From contig JALNQF010000311.1 of the NCBI GenBank assembly GCA_028456385.1, positions 1 through 49,345 on the forward strand: a stretch of 49,345 nt of DNA, written 5' to 3'. Below are positions 35,550-47,724 of the stretch, piece after piece. This DNA is from Ophiosphaerella korrae. Its lineage: Eukaryota; Ascomycota; Dothideomycetes; Pleosporales; Phaeosphaeriaceae. The position numbers were made by a program, and so were the translations under genes. The notes beneath the pieces were generated by a model. The model had not been told where the DNA came from. It worked only from the letters and a program-made list of their open reading frames with translations, and did no database searches. Each line of letters starts with the position of its first letter. The stretch's first letter is position 1.

Positions 35550-37205
35550 ATGGCACCGTACTATCAGTACTCACAGGTTCCCGTCTATCCTATATACCTG
35601 CAGGAAGACCCTGTTTATCATGTCCAGTCTAATTGTGTTAGCACCACACTCCCACCTCAGGTGCACTGGGGTCATGATCCGAGAGTGCCACTTTCAAATC
35701 TTCCCCGCCCCCCGACCTATCCATCGGCCACAAGCCACGTCCAGCACCGCACACTTCCATCACAGCCGGCACAATCCCGGCTTCCTCGACGAGACAATCG
35801 ACGAAGATGCATCGACATCCACACAGCTTTCCTGCTCTTTTCCGTCTGGATCTTCCTCACAATTGGGACGGGTGTCATGCTCTTCTTTGGACGCATCAAT
35901 CCTATGACCAAAGAGCAGGTGTGGGGAACTACACTGCTCGCACTCTTCCCTATTCTTGCCGCCACTATTCTTAACGAAGTGCTCGTGGACAGATGCTGGC
36001 GAAGGGTGATATTCGCTGCCCTTGGCAACGCGCGTAACGATCCCATTCAGATGGCGAAGAACATCCGCGCGGCGAATATCGATTGGATCGATATCGTGAA
36101 GAGGTGGTTCCATAATGACCTATCTTTTCGGGACTTTAGGGCTCTACTCAGCTATGTCATTCTCCGCTTAGGCACAGCTTTGAGTATAGCGAGCATACAG
36201 CTTTCCATCAGCTGGAAAGCAACGGACAACACTTCCGAGAGTTATTATGTCAACCGAAGGAGATACTGGATTATCGGCCCAGTTGTACTCCATTGTATAT
36301 CCTTATTTGTTGTCCTCTTCGTCTGGCTCATGCCACCGTGGAGGATCCTCAGTGCGCGGTATGACGACTTCGGTTTGCTGGAAATATATAAACCTTATCT
36401 GTGCAGAATTCCTAACGGCTCGATCGCCAACTATGAGCAAGTCGCCCGTTTCCTAGATCCGAGAGGCCACAACCCCACCATACTCTCCAAGGCTCACAAG
36501 CCTGGGGTTCAGTTCAAGGCAAAATTACGTGGCATCTGGTCTGGCCTTTTTTTCATGAATATACCAACCGGACTTATGTACCTCTTCATGCGCACCGACA
36601 CCAGCCAGGAGATTGGTTTCGGTTACTTACGCTTCGGGCTCCACCTCACCATACTGCTGCAGAACATTGCATATATTATCGCGCTCGACTTCGTTATTTG
36701 GAACCTGTCCCTGGAAGGTCTTTGCAAAGATAAGAACACCAGGACGAACCGGAACATGCGGCATCTGTACACGTCGTCTGGCCTTATGCTGCTCATCAAG
36801 GCAATCAAGCAGCGTCGTCCGATTCGGGCGTCGATCTTCCTCTGGCTCTTCTGGATTCAATCGTGCGTAATGCGCTCCTTCACCGTTCTTTGGACACTGA
36901 ACCTCGCCATGTTCCACTATGGCTATCAGGACACCACAAATTTCTTTTATGACCAGTCATTTTGGTTGTCATGGATAATTAACATCGCTATGGTCTGCTA
37001 TCCTGTCTTTTTTTTATGGCTAATCATTCCGTTCCAAGCACCAATTTGCCAGCAAGATGGATGGCGATGGGCGAAGATTGCACAGATGCATGTTGAATAT
37101 GGCTCTGAAGGGAATTACGGGGTCATTGAGGGCCAGGCCGCATGGGGGGAGAATGTGATGAGCTTCAAGGAATGGAGTAAAATGGGCGGGAAAGATTTGA
37201 ATTAG
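35550..37205 (+). CDS. Multi-pass membrane protein, 551 aa, unrecognised
   Basis: The only intact protein-coding gene in the window. There are no introns. The ATG has A at -3 and G at +4. Residues 1-90 are a Pro/Tyr/Gln-rich, probably cytosolic and disordered tail ending in a basic cluster (RLPRRDNRRR). Hydrophobic segments likely to cross the membrane lie at about 93-114, 127-147, 197-219, 239-261, 331-347, 364-386, 429-455 and 471-495, so about eight in total. Loops contain NARNDPIQMAKNIRAANIDW (between segments 2 and 3) and a basic KNTRTNRNMR loop. The C-terminus (about 500-551) is soluble. No catalytic or transporter motif is recognised. It may be a lineage-specific fungal integral membrane protein, possibly a cell-surface or organelle protein; that is inference from topology only. 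Base composition is normal with no RIP-type stops, so the gene has escaped or been kept under selection although repeats surround it within 0.6 kb. Confidence 0.88.
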   Translation: MAPYYQYSQVPVYPIYLQEDPVYHVQSNCVSTTLPPQVHWGHDPRVPLSNLPRPPTYPSATSHVQHRTLPSQPAQSRLPRRDNRRRCIDIHTAFLLFSVWIFLTIGTGVMLFFGRINPMTKEQVWGTTLLALFPILAATILNEVLVDRCWRRVIFAALGNARNDPIQMAKNIRAANIDWIDIVKRWFHNDLSFRDFRALLSYVILRLGTALSIASIQLSISWKATDNTSESYYVNRRRYWIIGPVVLHCISLFVVLFVWLMPPWRILSARYDDFGLLEIYKPYLCRIPNGSIANYEQVARFLDPRGHNPTILSKAHKPGVQFKAKLRGIWSGLFFMNIPTGLMYLFMRTDTSQEIGFGYLRFGLHLTILLQNIAYIIALDFVIWNLSLEGLCKDKNTRTNRNMRHLYTSSGLMLLIKAIKQRRPIRASIFLWLFWIQSCVMRSFTVLWTLNLAMFHYGYQDTTNFFYDQSFWLSWIINIAMVCYPVFFLWLIIPFQAPICQQDGWRWAKIAQMHVEYGSEGNYGVIEGQAAWGENVMSFKEWSKMGGKDLN

Positions 37206-37919
37206 TTACCTTTCTTGAAGTTCAGCTTCCTGGCAATCTTCTAAACAATATATGGTGTGTGTTTCGGCTAGATTAGAGTGAGAGCAGATTGTTGGCGTGT
37301 CTAAGTTGTCGCAGTAAGTCACGGCCTAAAGGATAACTTAGGCGAAGCTAAAGCTAGGAATAAATTTCGCAACCTGCAATGTGGTGATACGGATGTACGA
37401 AAGGTGCCTTAGATTGGTTATCACCGGTGTGAATGCTAAATTATCCAACTCTACCAATCTTTCTTCAAAATTACTCTTTGATGAATCGATAAGTGGTAGC
37501 AGCTCCTAAGATGGTCTGATAAGCGGTCTCTACAGTCAGGAAGTGATGGCATCGAGACTTGTGCCCAAATTCATCGTCTTGCAAGTATTATTACTAGGCT
37601 TAAAGCACTTAACTCTGTAGCTAAGTATAAACACCTTTGAGTAGTATTTCCTATATAGTGCATGACCTATACAAAGCTCTCTAAGAAGTAGATTATCGTT
37701 GTCAGATTTGATGTTAGATTTGAAGGGGTATGATCGTAATAATCTAATGTAAACAGGGGGGCTTAAGTGTGATTAGAATAGATTGATTAATGGAGTTAAT
37801 TGTAATTAGTTATTAATTGCTCTATTTGTCCTCTGCTACGGCCTTAAGCTTCCTCTTTGTATCTAAGCTCTCCAGCTCACGCCATTGTAATCCTTTAGTT
37901 TATCTCTAGCTAGGTCGTC
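37206..37919. other. 3' flank of the gene and start of a degenerate copia-linked stretch
   Basis: AATAAA at 37,359-37,364 is a plausible polyadenylation signal for the membrane-protein gene. A perfect caccggtg palindrome lies near 37,423. Composition becomes more AT-rich from about 37,560. The last ~120 bases were continuous with 44,994 before G inserted, and on the minus strand carry a reading frame that continues across that joint (TMAWAGELRYK-like after reading TGA as TGG). No function is assigned. Confidence 0.4.
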
Positions 37920-38378
37920 TGTTACAGCAGTAACAAGAGAAATCGAGATGGAACCAATCAGTCCACACTCAGCCACACACGAAGCATAGGATGAGCGGGG
38001 TAACGACCCAAGGGACAACGAACTTGATTGGGAAGCCAACCACAATTAGGACACGTGACAAATTCGTGAATTCGCGATCTTAGCAAACACGAAGTCGCGA
38101 AGCCATTATATAACGAATTCGTGAATTCGCGATCATAGTAAACACGAAGCAATGAAGTCGCTAAGACCACATTACTATATAGATAGTAGAAATGCGCATT
38201 ATTAAGATAGCATCGGCAATTCAATCCCTTAACCACAGAACGCTAATACAAGACAGTTGCAAAACATCTTTTATTATTTATAGTTATTGTAGATCCTAAC
38301 ACAAGCTTTTATTATTACCTCGCAATCTACTAGCAACCTAAAGACTATTAGGAAGTCGACCCTAGTGCACCCGTTACA
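37920..38378 (+). repeat. 5' LTR of gypsy G, RIP fading toward the gene island
   Basis: It starts tgttacagcagtaac and ends cacccgttaca. The left ~250 bases are close to normal in composition, while the right part is TA-rich. The partner 3' LTR is TA-rich throughout. It has two copies of an aattcgtgaattcgcgatc block. Minus-strand reading frames over 37,863-38,236 are shadows of this under-mutated repeat. Confidence 0.9.
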
Positions 38379-41300
38379 CTTTACTAATCTAGTTATTGCG
38401 AGAAGTAAAGCGTAAGTAGCGCACAGTCTAGCTAACACAATAGTAGAAAGTTTAACTAAACAAGTAGCTAAGGCACCTATAAGTAGTTATAAATTAGATA
38501 ACACTATATAGAAGGTAGTTAGAGAATATATAAACAACCTAATCTCTAAGAAAGAAGATATAAAAATAGTAATCGAAGCACTAGAGACCTAGAATAAGGA
38601 ACTCTAAGAACACGCGAAGTAAAACAAGGCGCAAATTAAAGCTGTTATTAAAGGACAAATCTAAATAGAATTAATTACGCAACGCCTAGAAATAAGCGCA
38701 ACAAAGAAACTACTAAAGATACTAGTACTTAAGAAATTTAATAGAACAAGGGAGAAACTAAGACCCTTTATAGCCTTAGCATAACTCTAGATAGATATAT
38801 AAGTACTACACTTTAACATAGAAGAAAAGAAGGTAATATATATTAGAATATACTTTAAAGAAGATACAATAAGATAGTTTAAACCCTACTAGATAGATTA
38901 TACAATACACGCCCTAATAATACAAAAAGATAAAACTAGAGCTATCTTTAGAAGTTATAAATACTTTACTAGACGAATAAGAGTAGTATTTAGGGATATA
39001 GATATTACCTAACAAGCTAAAGAAAGGCTAGAAAAGCTTATACAAAGTAAGAGTATCTTAGAATATATATTACAATTTAAACAACTATTATAAAATATAG
39101 AATAGAACAAATTAGCCTTAATATTATAATTTAAATAAGGACTAAACTTAAAAATCTAATACAAGATAATTTATATAGAGAAACTACGAACACTAGAAGC
39201 TCTAAAATAATAGGTAATATAGATTAATAATAATCTTTAAGAATAGAAGAAAAACAAGTATAGATCTACCTAGAACTACAATAAGGGAGACCCTATAGTC
39301 CTTAATACTAACAAGGATAGAAAGAAAAAGAAGAATAAAGACTTTACGTACTTTAACTATAGTAAGTTAGGCTACTATATAAAAAACTACTAATTAAAGT
39401 TAAAAAAGGATATAGTATATTATAAGTATAAGAAACTAGGACACTTTGTAAAGGACTATAGAAGTAAAGACTCTAAGAAAGATAAGAAAACTTAGTTAAA
39501 GGTAACTAAGAATAAAAAGGAAGTACTAAAAGCACAAGCTAAACCTTAAGAAAAAGTAGCTAGGAGTAAAGAAGTATAATATAAAATACTCTACTAGACC
39601 TTTTATTATAATAACAACTACTATATATATCTTTCTAGTAAGTAAAGAGTAGTATAGTTCCTATAGAAATAGAGATATAAAGTAGCTATAACAAAAGAAG
39701 ATAAAATAAAAGCGTAGCTAAAAGAAATAGTACACGTAATAGACCTACTAGTAGAAGATCTAGAAGGAGAAGAACTCCTAGCACTATCGATCTAGGCTAA
39801 AGGACTAGCACTAGATAAAGAGACTACTATAGTTACCTCTAAAGAACTAAAGGAAGACAAGAAACAAGTTAATATAAGAAATATAGAGTATACCTAGTTA
39901 AATATATATAGCTATAATAGCTATATAACAATAGGTACTTTAGAATAAAACAAGAATTAGAAGTTTGTTTAGAAATACTTATAAGTTATAAGTATAGAAG
40001 AAGCGTACAAAGACTAGAAAGAACGCAACCCTAGAGTAATAAAATTTATAACATTCTAATAATAGATAGAATAATATATAGTTATAGTAAGTAGAATACT
40101 TATATAAAGAGAGTAGTAGTACTTTATAAGAAAAACGCGATAGATTAATAAAGCCTATACACTACAAGTACTAGTAATGTACTATATCCTAGTAACTAAA
40201 AGACCTAGCACTAATAGATACTAGGAAGGAGACGATAAGAGAATAGACCTAGAATACCTAGTACACCTAGAAATCGCGTAGGTATTATATTTAAATACAC
40301 ATTATTACTTATATAGAGAAGAAAAAGTACAAAACTATATATAGCCTAAAAGAAGACAAGACTATACAAAGGTAATCCTTAAGAAAGAAATTAAAGGATA
40401 AGAGATAATTTAGATCCCTAACAAAGAATACATATTAATTAGACCTAGACCTAAGCTATCTAAAGAATACGTTAAAGAAATACAGCTATAGTATAAGTAT
40501 ATATTTAATAAATATCTAAAATATAAGAACTATAAACGTAAAACAAGATAATAGCCCTAGAAGAATAGATAATTTAAAGAAAAGCCTAAGTAAGAATAGC
40601 TAGAAAGTATAAGAGGCCTATACATTACAAAAATAGGTATATATTAAGAAAGAAAAGTATAATTAATAATTAATAGTAGAGCTACAAGAAACTTTATATT
40701 AAAGAAGTTTGTAGAAGTATAAGGAATACACTATACTATAAAGAAGTACTCTTAATAACTAAGTACGATTAAAGGAAAACTATTCTAGGAACCTATAAGG
40801 TTTAAAACAGTTCCCTCTACATTAAAACTAAAGGGAATAACAATTAAGAATATAGTTATAGATATAACAACAATTAATAACAAATAAGATATAATACTAG
40901 GAATACTATAGTTACAAATAACTAACCTATATATTAATTAGAGAATAGGAGAAATTAACTACTATAAGATAGATATATTAAAAGCTAATATAAGCACATA
41001 CAAAGGAGAATTCCCTAAAGAATATAAGAAATAGAAAAAACAACTTATAGAACCTAAAGATTACCTTCTAGAATATTAACTATAGGATTTAGCAATAGAC
41101 CTAGAAAAAGATAAGGACGTAAGATAGAGCCTAGTTTATAGAAAAATAGAAGAAGAATTAAAGATTAAACGAGCGTTTATTAAAAACGTATTAAGAAAAG
41201 GATAGATATAAGAATCTAAATCCTTAGTAGTACATAGACTTATATTTATAGACAAGAAAGGGATAAGTAATAAAAGACCTTATATAGATTTTAGAAAAAC

Positions 41301-44300
41301 TAACGCAATTATAAATAAAAACTAATACCCCTTACTATAGATAGATAAAATATAGAATAGACTATAGAAAGTAAAGATCTTTACAAAACTAGACATCTAA
41401 AATACTTACTACTAAATTAGAATTAAGAAAGGCGACAAATAGAAAATAGCGTTTAGAACGTAATATAAGTTATATAAAAATTTAGTTATACCTTTTAGAT
41501 TAATAAACGCACTAGCAGCATTCTAAGAAAGAATAAACATAGTACTAAGAGAGTACCTAGATATATTTATATTTGTATACCTAGATAACATCCTTATATT
41601 CTTAGAAATAGAAGAAGAATACGTATAATACGTACACAAAGTACTAGAAAGACTAGTAGAAAATAAACTATTCCTTAAAATAAGAAAATGCGAATTCTAT
41701 ATAAAGAAAATAGATTTCCTTAGATTTATTATTAAACTAAGAAAGATAAAGATTAATCTAGGAAAAATCAAATCAATTAATAAATAGCTAAGACTAAGGA
41801 ACCTAAAAGAGGTATAATAGTTTTATAGGCTAGTAAACTTCTATAGAAAGTTAATAGTAAGATAGTCTAAAGATATAGAACCTATAACAAGACTTATAAA
41901 AACAGACACGCTATTTAAATAGATAAAGGAATGCGATAAAGTATTTAATAAAATTAAAAAAAAGTTTATAGAAAACCTAGTTGTTAGAATATATAACCTA
42001 GACCTACTAGTAATAGTAAAAATAGACGTATCTAACTTAGTCTATAGAATAGCACTAATATAGGAAGATAAAAGGACTAGATAAGAATATTTAGTTAAAT
42101 ACTTCTCTAAGAAAATAAAGCTAGTAGAGCTTAACTACCTAATCTACAACAAAGAAATACTAATAATCTACAAAGTACTTAAGTAATAGAGAGTATATTT
42201 ACAAGAAGTAAAATATAGAATAAAGGTTTACATAAACTACAAGAATCTTATAGGATTTATAATAAATAAGGAGTTATTATAATACTATATAAGATAGTAG
42301 GAGTTTCTATTAATATTTAATATAGAAATAATATATACTAAGAGTAAAGACAACTAATTTATAGATACCCTAAGTAGAAGACTAGACCTATAAGAAGAAA
42401 TAAACGCTACTAGTATAGTTCTAGTTAAGAACAAAGAAGGACACTTAGTCCTAAATACACCTAAAATAGCTATAATACTTAAGAGAAAGAGTAACAAGCT
42501 AGATAAATAGATTTAGAAAACAACGTAAGAAGTATCTAAAGAAATAAAGAAACTAGAAATCTAAAAAGGATTAGTATAAGCTTATAGAAGAATATACATT
42601 CTAAGGAAAATTTAAAGAGAATTTATATAACAATTCTATAAATTACTAGTATATAGATACTAAGGTATTAATAAAATATTAGATAGATTACTAAGAGACT
42701 ACTATATCCTAAAGGTAAAATAACTAGTAATAGAAGTACTATAAGACTATATAGAATATTATAAGAATAAATATAATAGACACGCACTATATAAGATATT
42801 ATAACTAGTTAAGATACTAAAATAACTATAGGGAGTTATTATAATAGACTTTATTACAAAACTACTAAAGTCTAAAGACCTAATATTAAGAGTTAATTAT
42901 AATAGAATCCTAATAATAGTAGATAAGCTTATAAAGTACTTATACTTTAGACTATATAAAGAGAAAAGTAGAATAGAGGTTACTATATATTAAGTTCTAG
43001 GAACTATAATTAGCTAATAGAGTATTCTAGATAAGATTATTATAGATAGAGATATACAATTTATATTAAAACTATAGAGAATAATAATAGTATAATTAGG
43101 AATATAATACGTAATATCTATAGTATACTACTTATAAATAGATAGACAATTAGAATAAATAAATTAGATAGTAGAATAGTACTTAAGATATTACCTTAAC
43201 TATAACTAGAATAATTAGGTATAGTTACTACCTATAGCATAGTTAGTATATAACAGCGCAAAGAACGTAGTAATAAAAGTATTACTTTTTTTTATAAACT
43301 ATAGATTTAACCCTAATATATATAGAATACTAAGATCTAAAGTATCTTAGTCCTTAAGAGAAGAAAACTTTACTAATAGACTTAGAGACATATATAATTA
43401 ACTAAGATAGGATATAGAATTCCTATATAATTAAATAGTAAGATACTATAATAAGAAGTATAAAGAGAGACCCTAATTTAGAGAAAGTAAAAAAGTATAG
43501 TTAGTATAGAAAAATATTAAAAGTAAACAACTAAGTCTAAAACTAGACTACGTTAAAATAAGACTATATAAAGTAAAGAAAAAAGTTACACTAGTTATAT
43601 TTAAACTAAAGCTACTAAATAAAATAAAGATATACCTAACCTTCTACGTAGCGCTACTTAAGATAGTACTATAAAACGTAGAACTACTAGTATATAAAGT
43701 AGATATATATAGAGAATAAGAAGAATAGAAAGTTAAGAAAATCTTATAGTACAAGTTCTATAATAGAAAAAACTACTATTTAGTAGAATAGATAGGTATA
43801 GATAAAAAAGGATAACTAGAGGAGAAAATATAGAAACTAGAAGATAACTTTAATTACTCTAAGAAACTAGAAGAGTTCTAAAGTTAAAATCCCCTAGAAC
43901 ACCTAGTAGCGAATTAAGAAAACTAACAATACTACTACTAGATAGAGAGGCGATAGGAGCGCCTAATACAATAGGAGCTAGAGTAGCCTCTACTATATTA
44001 TCTAAATCTAACTTAGCTTCTAAAGTACAAGACTATTTAGATAACTTAGTATTATTATAAGCCTTTATCTTACAAAGACACTTAATATAAGAATAAAGCT
44101 TTACTAGCTTATAAAGAGTTAACTTACGCTTAGCCTTAGCTATAGTAAGTTATAACAATAATTACGCTTAAGCCCTATTAATAGCTCGCCTTATATAATT
44201 TAGTAGAAAGAGACTATATAGAAATTAAATACTTACACTCTATAAGTAAAACCTTAGAAGAAATATACTTATACTAAATATTAGTAAGAATATACTTATT

Positions 44301-44534
44301 ACAATATTTACTATTATTTAAAGATATAAGACAAGTAAGACCTAGTTCTATATAATAATAATAAGAAAATATCTTAACTCTATTATAAACAATACAAGCT
44401 ATAAAGAGAAGTTTATTACGCTAAGAGTAAGATAGTATAGGAAGTAATAAAGAACTAGAAATTAATAAAGAAATAGGATTAATAACCTTAGCCTTAGTAT
44501 AAAGAAATAAGGAACTACGTAGAAGAGAGAATAG
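38379..44534 (+). pseudogene. Gypsy G gag-pol remnant
   Basis: Gag can be followed from 38,440 (ATA then VESLTK). Zinc-knuckle blocks lie near 39.35-39.47 kb (KLGHF context). Protease is near 40.67 kb. RT has YLDN at 41,578-41,589 (second Asp changed). RNase H, integrase core near 42.83-43.08 kb and the C-terminal region follow, with a chromodomain at about 43.72-43.87 kb. Stops are TAA/TAG. The remaining 44.0-44.53 kb is untranslated on this strand and ends in a purine tract (agaagagagaatag) before the 3' LTR. Confidence 0.88.
43859..44372 (-). pseudogene. Antisense reading frame at the 3' end of gypsy G
   Basis: Located in the same place as in B, between the end of the chromodomain and about 0.16 kb before the 3' LTR, and aligned with it base by base. 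It is heavily RIP-mutated, so the Cys pattern is mostly lost. Its presence shows that the frame is a fixed part of the element family rather than a chance feature of one copy. Confidence 0.28.
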
Positions 44535-44993
44535 TATTATAGTAGTAACAAGAGAAATTAAGATAGAACTAATTAGTCTATACTTAGCTACATACAAAGT
44601 ATAAGATAAGTAAAGTAATAACTTAAAGAATAATAAACTTAATTAGGAAGCTAACTATAATTAGGATACGTAATAAATTTATAAATTTATAATCTTAGTA
44701 AACATAAAGTTATAAAGCTATTATATAATAAATTTATAAATTCGCGATCTTAGTAAATACAAAGTAATAAAGTTACTAAAACTATATTACTATATAGATA
44801 GTAGAAATACGCATTATTAGGATAGTATTAGTAATTTAATCCCTTAACTATAGAACGCTAATACAAGATAGTTATAAAACATCTTTTATTATTTATAGTT
44901 ATTATAGATCCTAATATAAGCTTTTATTATTACTTTGTAATCTACTAGTAACTTAAGGACTATTAGGAAGTTAACTCTAGTACACCCGTTACA
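44535..44993 (+). repeat. 3' LTR of gypsy G (heavily RIP-mutated)
   Basis: 459 bp, the same length as the 5' LTR. It starts tattatagtagtaac and ends cacccgttaca. C-to-T and G-to-A account for nearly all visible differences from the 5' LTR. Confidence 0.9.
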
Positions 44994-45873
44994 TTATCAG
45001 CTCCCTCTTACTTAGAGTAGTTATCTTTATTATTATAATTTAGTAATATAATCTATCTAGTTCCTAATCGCGCTACATATAATAGCTAAGGTCGTAGCGT
45101 ATCTTATTAACTAGCTCTTATTAGATTACTATAGTATCTAATACTCTCTTAGCTAAAAGCTTAGGTTTTAGCTAGCTATAAGGTAATTATATTAAATTAC
45201 TCTTATATCTTTTTTAGTTATAGTTGTATATTAGTTGTAATAACTCTATCCTACTCTACTAACTTAAGTTACTTAAGAAACTTTATCTATTTTTTAAGTA
45301 GTAATACTTTTATAAGTCTATCTACAAATATTTTGTCTAATTATATATATACAATTATTAGGGTTCTATTTAATACTTTGTATTTATTAAAACGATAGTA
45401 ATAATTTACTTAGTCTAGTAGGGAAATATTAGATAAGCTAGCTTATAGGCTAACGTATATACTTAAATAATCTTAGTATTAAAGTATAATAAATTATAGT
45501 TAAATAATAACTTTGTAGTTCTCTTTATATAAGGTATACTAATAGAAAGAATATATAGTAGTATTAAGTAATAGAGGAAAGGATATATAATTTATATTAA
45601 TATATTAATTAAAAAGTTTATCTTATTATAATTCTTATTCTAGTTTATATTATTAATTAGTAACTATTAAATCTAATATTTAAGAGTCTTACTACTTTAA
45701 ACTAAATCTAAGTATTAAACTAAGTATTATTAAAAAGTACTAATCTCCTAGCCTCTAGTAGCTATTAGGTAAGCTTAATATAAGCTACCTACTAAACTAT
45801 AATACTATAGTTATTAGATAAGGTACGTATACTAGTATAATAATTATAAGCTACTACTAAAGCTCTAGCGCAA
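44994..45873 (-). pseudogene. Degenerate Ty1/copia RNase H fragment
   Basis: The minus strand around 45,300-45,420 reads NRTLIIVYI, then FVDRLIKVLLLKK, matching the end of copia RNase H (family context ADGLTKALP). The part to the left, down to 44,994 and on across G into 37,919, may be the 3' tail of the same element. The part to the right (45.45-45.87 kb) is too degraded to assign. No LTR pair was found for this fragment. Confidence 0.5.
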
Positions 45874-46349
45874 TATTAGATTTAATAGTTATAAAATTAA
45901 TAGATATAAACTAAAGTAAGAAAGGAGTTAATTAATTAATTTCTATCTATCTATCTCTAGCCCTACGCTCTATCTATATATCTACGCTATAGTAGTCTTA
46001 GCTAAGTCTCTTAAGATAGTAGTAAGCTAAATCCTTAGTACTTATTCTATTAAGGTACTAGTCCTTTTATTAAATTAGTTATCTAATATAGTCTATCTCT
46101 TTATATATAAGATCCTTTATTTAGTTCGTTTATTTATAAAGATTAAGGCTATAATCTTTTTCGCTATAGTAAAGTTAGTAGCTTAGTAATTATTACGCTT
46201 GTGCGCTAAGATAATTAGATTACTATACTAGCTTAAGTAAGCTAATTAATAGATTCTAGGTATACCTAGAATCTATTACGCTTCTATACGTATATACTAT
46301 TACGTATCTAATTTCGTATTACGTATTTAATTATATAACTTATCTAATA
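45874..46349 (-). repeat. 3' LTR of a Ty1/copia element
   Basis: About 476 bp, reversed copy of the LTR at 13,547 and 33,034. On the minus strand it follows directly after the copia pol remnant and a short purine stretch (aaaggag), the arrangement expected of a 3' LTR. It is heavily RIP-mutated. Confidence 0.72.
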
Positions 46350-47330
46350 TACTCCTTTAGGTTAGTAACTTATTAGTAAGCTATATATTTATAAGATAAG
46401 TATAAAATTATTAAAGTAGTCTTTAATTTTATTAAAAGGTACTTTATATATTATATAGTATTCTATTACTTTTATTAGTCTAAGCTAATTTACAAAGAAA
46501 TTCTATTTATTTACTAGTAAGACTTTTATAAATCTATCTACTATTATTTCTATTAATAGAGTATATTCTACTTTAATTTAGCTAGTAGAGACCTTTTATC
46601 TTAGCTAATAATTATAGATATTAACGTACTAGAGCTTAGTTTATAGCTTAGCTAGTTCTTTAGTAATAAGCTAGATTATTTAAGTATTATTACACTAGAT
46701 AGTAATATAGTTTATAGAGAGCTTAATATATAGTTTATTAAGAAGCTTTAATATAAAGATTACTTTTTTAGCTACTTATAATAAAGCTAGTAATCTAGCT
46801 TTAGTTATAGAAGTAGTAACTATATCTTACTTATTTACTCTCTATATAATAAGCCTATTAAAATATTTAATTATATAGCCCTAAGAGCTATTTTAGTCTA
46901 TAGTATTATTAGTAAATAAGGTATTACTAGCTACTTATAATAATTTACTTCTTTTTAGCTAAAGTACTTTTTATCTTATATAAGATAAGTATATAAGTAC
47001 TTAGTTAGTAGCTTTAAGGAGTCTAAAGCGAAGAGCTATTAGAGTATACTTAGTACTATCGATAAGCTCTACTAAGCTAAGTAACTAGTATTACTAGCTC
47101 TATTAGCTAGTATATTCCTCTATATATAACTAAGTATAACTCTAAGTAAGTTCTAAGTAAGTCTAAAGAACTTTAAGTAATAATAACTAGTATATATATT
47201 ATATACTACTATAATAGCTTAACTAGCTATTAGCTCCTTTTTATCTAAATTAGCTTAGTAGTATATTAATCTTAAAGTAGCCTTATAGTAAGAAGCGCTT
47301 AGGTTTATAAAAAAGTAAGCTAGTTATAAC
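46350..47330 (-). pseudogene. Ty1/copia pol remnant (RNase H end)
   Basis: The minus strand read through stops gives a copia-type RNase H: TTSITKARLLAL near 46.8 kb (family TSSTEAEYMAL), ITIxCNNT near 46.69 kb (family CDNxxA, Asp changed to Asn), a KLRYVNI-like block for KHIDI, and VDRFIKVLLVNK near 46.53 kb (family ADGFTKAL). The order and spacing are right for the C-terminal ~200 residues of a copia polyprotein. The upstream part is cut by gypsy I at 47,331. Confidence 0.75.
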
Positions 47331-47724
47331 TATAATAAGGCCTTAAGTCGTTAACTACTTAGACTCTAAGGAGAGAGTATAGTAGATTAAAAAGTAATAA
47401 CTAAAGCTTATATAGTAATTATATAATAACTATAAATAATAGTTAATTTATATATATAATATTAAGTATTAGTAATTTTAGTTAGAGATTAGATTACTAA
47501 TATATTTCTAATAGTATATTTTACTACGAACTATATACTTATACTATTCTATTAGCTTTATAGCTTTATAGGCGCTAAGTCTTATAAAGCTATAAAGTTA
47601 TTATATATTCTAATTATAATTAACTTCTTAATTAAGTTTATTATCTTATAAGTTATATACGTTGTTATCTTCTATTATAAAGATAATTAGTTCTATCTAG
47701 TTTTCTTCTATTACTACTATAATA
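47331..47724 (-). repeat. 3' LTR of gypsy I
   Basis: About 394 bp, aligned with the LTR of D and B near its left end (gtcgttaact) and ending actataata (RIP of ctgtaaca-type). The left boundary is inferred from alignment and could be off by some bases. No partner LTR is present in the window. Confidence 0.65.

Larger units (their letters stand above)
37920..44993 (+). mobile_element. Gypsy G: full-length chromovirus right of the island
   Basis: Both LTRs are 459 bp (37,920-38,378 and 44,535-44,993). Target duplication tcgtc on the left and ttatc on the right differ only by C-to-T and G-to-A. The internal region is about 6.16 kb, in the same order as C. Nothing larger is nested within it. Confidence 0.92.

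Noticed and set aside
35717..36917. Several frames of 60-117 codons on both strands inside the membrane-protein gene
   Set aside because: They overlap the long 551-codon frame in other phases, with no separate start context or motif.
37698..37712. End of a copia LTR (gtcagatttgatg resembles the reverse of the LTR end)
   Set aside because: Only about ten bases match; the remaining ~450 bases of an LTR are not present next to it.
37863..38236. Two short minus-strand frames next to gypsy G
   Set aside because: They lie in or across the under-mutated 5' LTR of G and are open only because few RIP stops are present.
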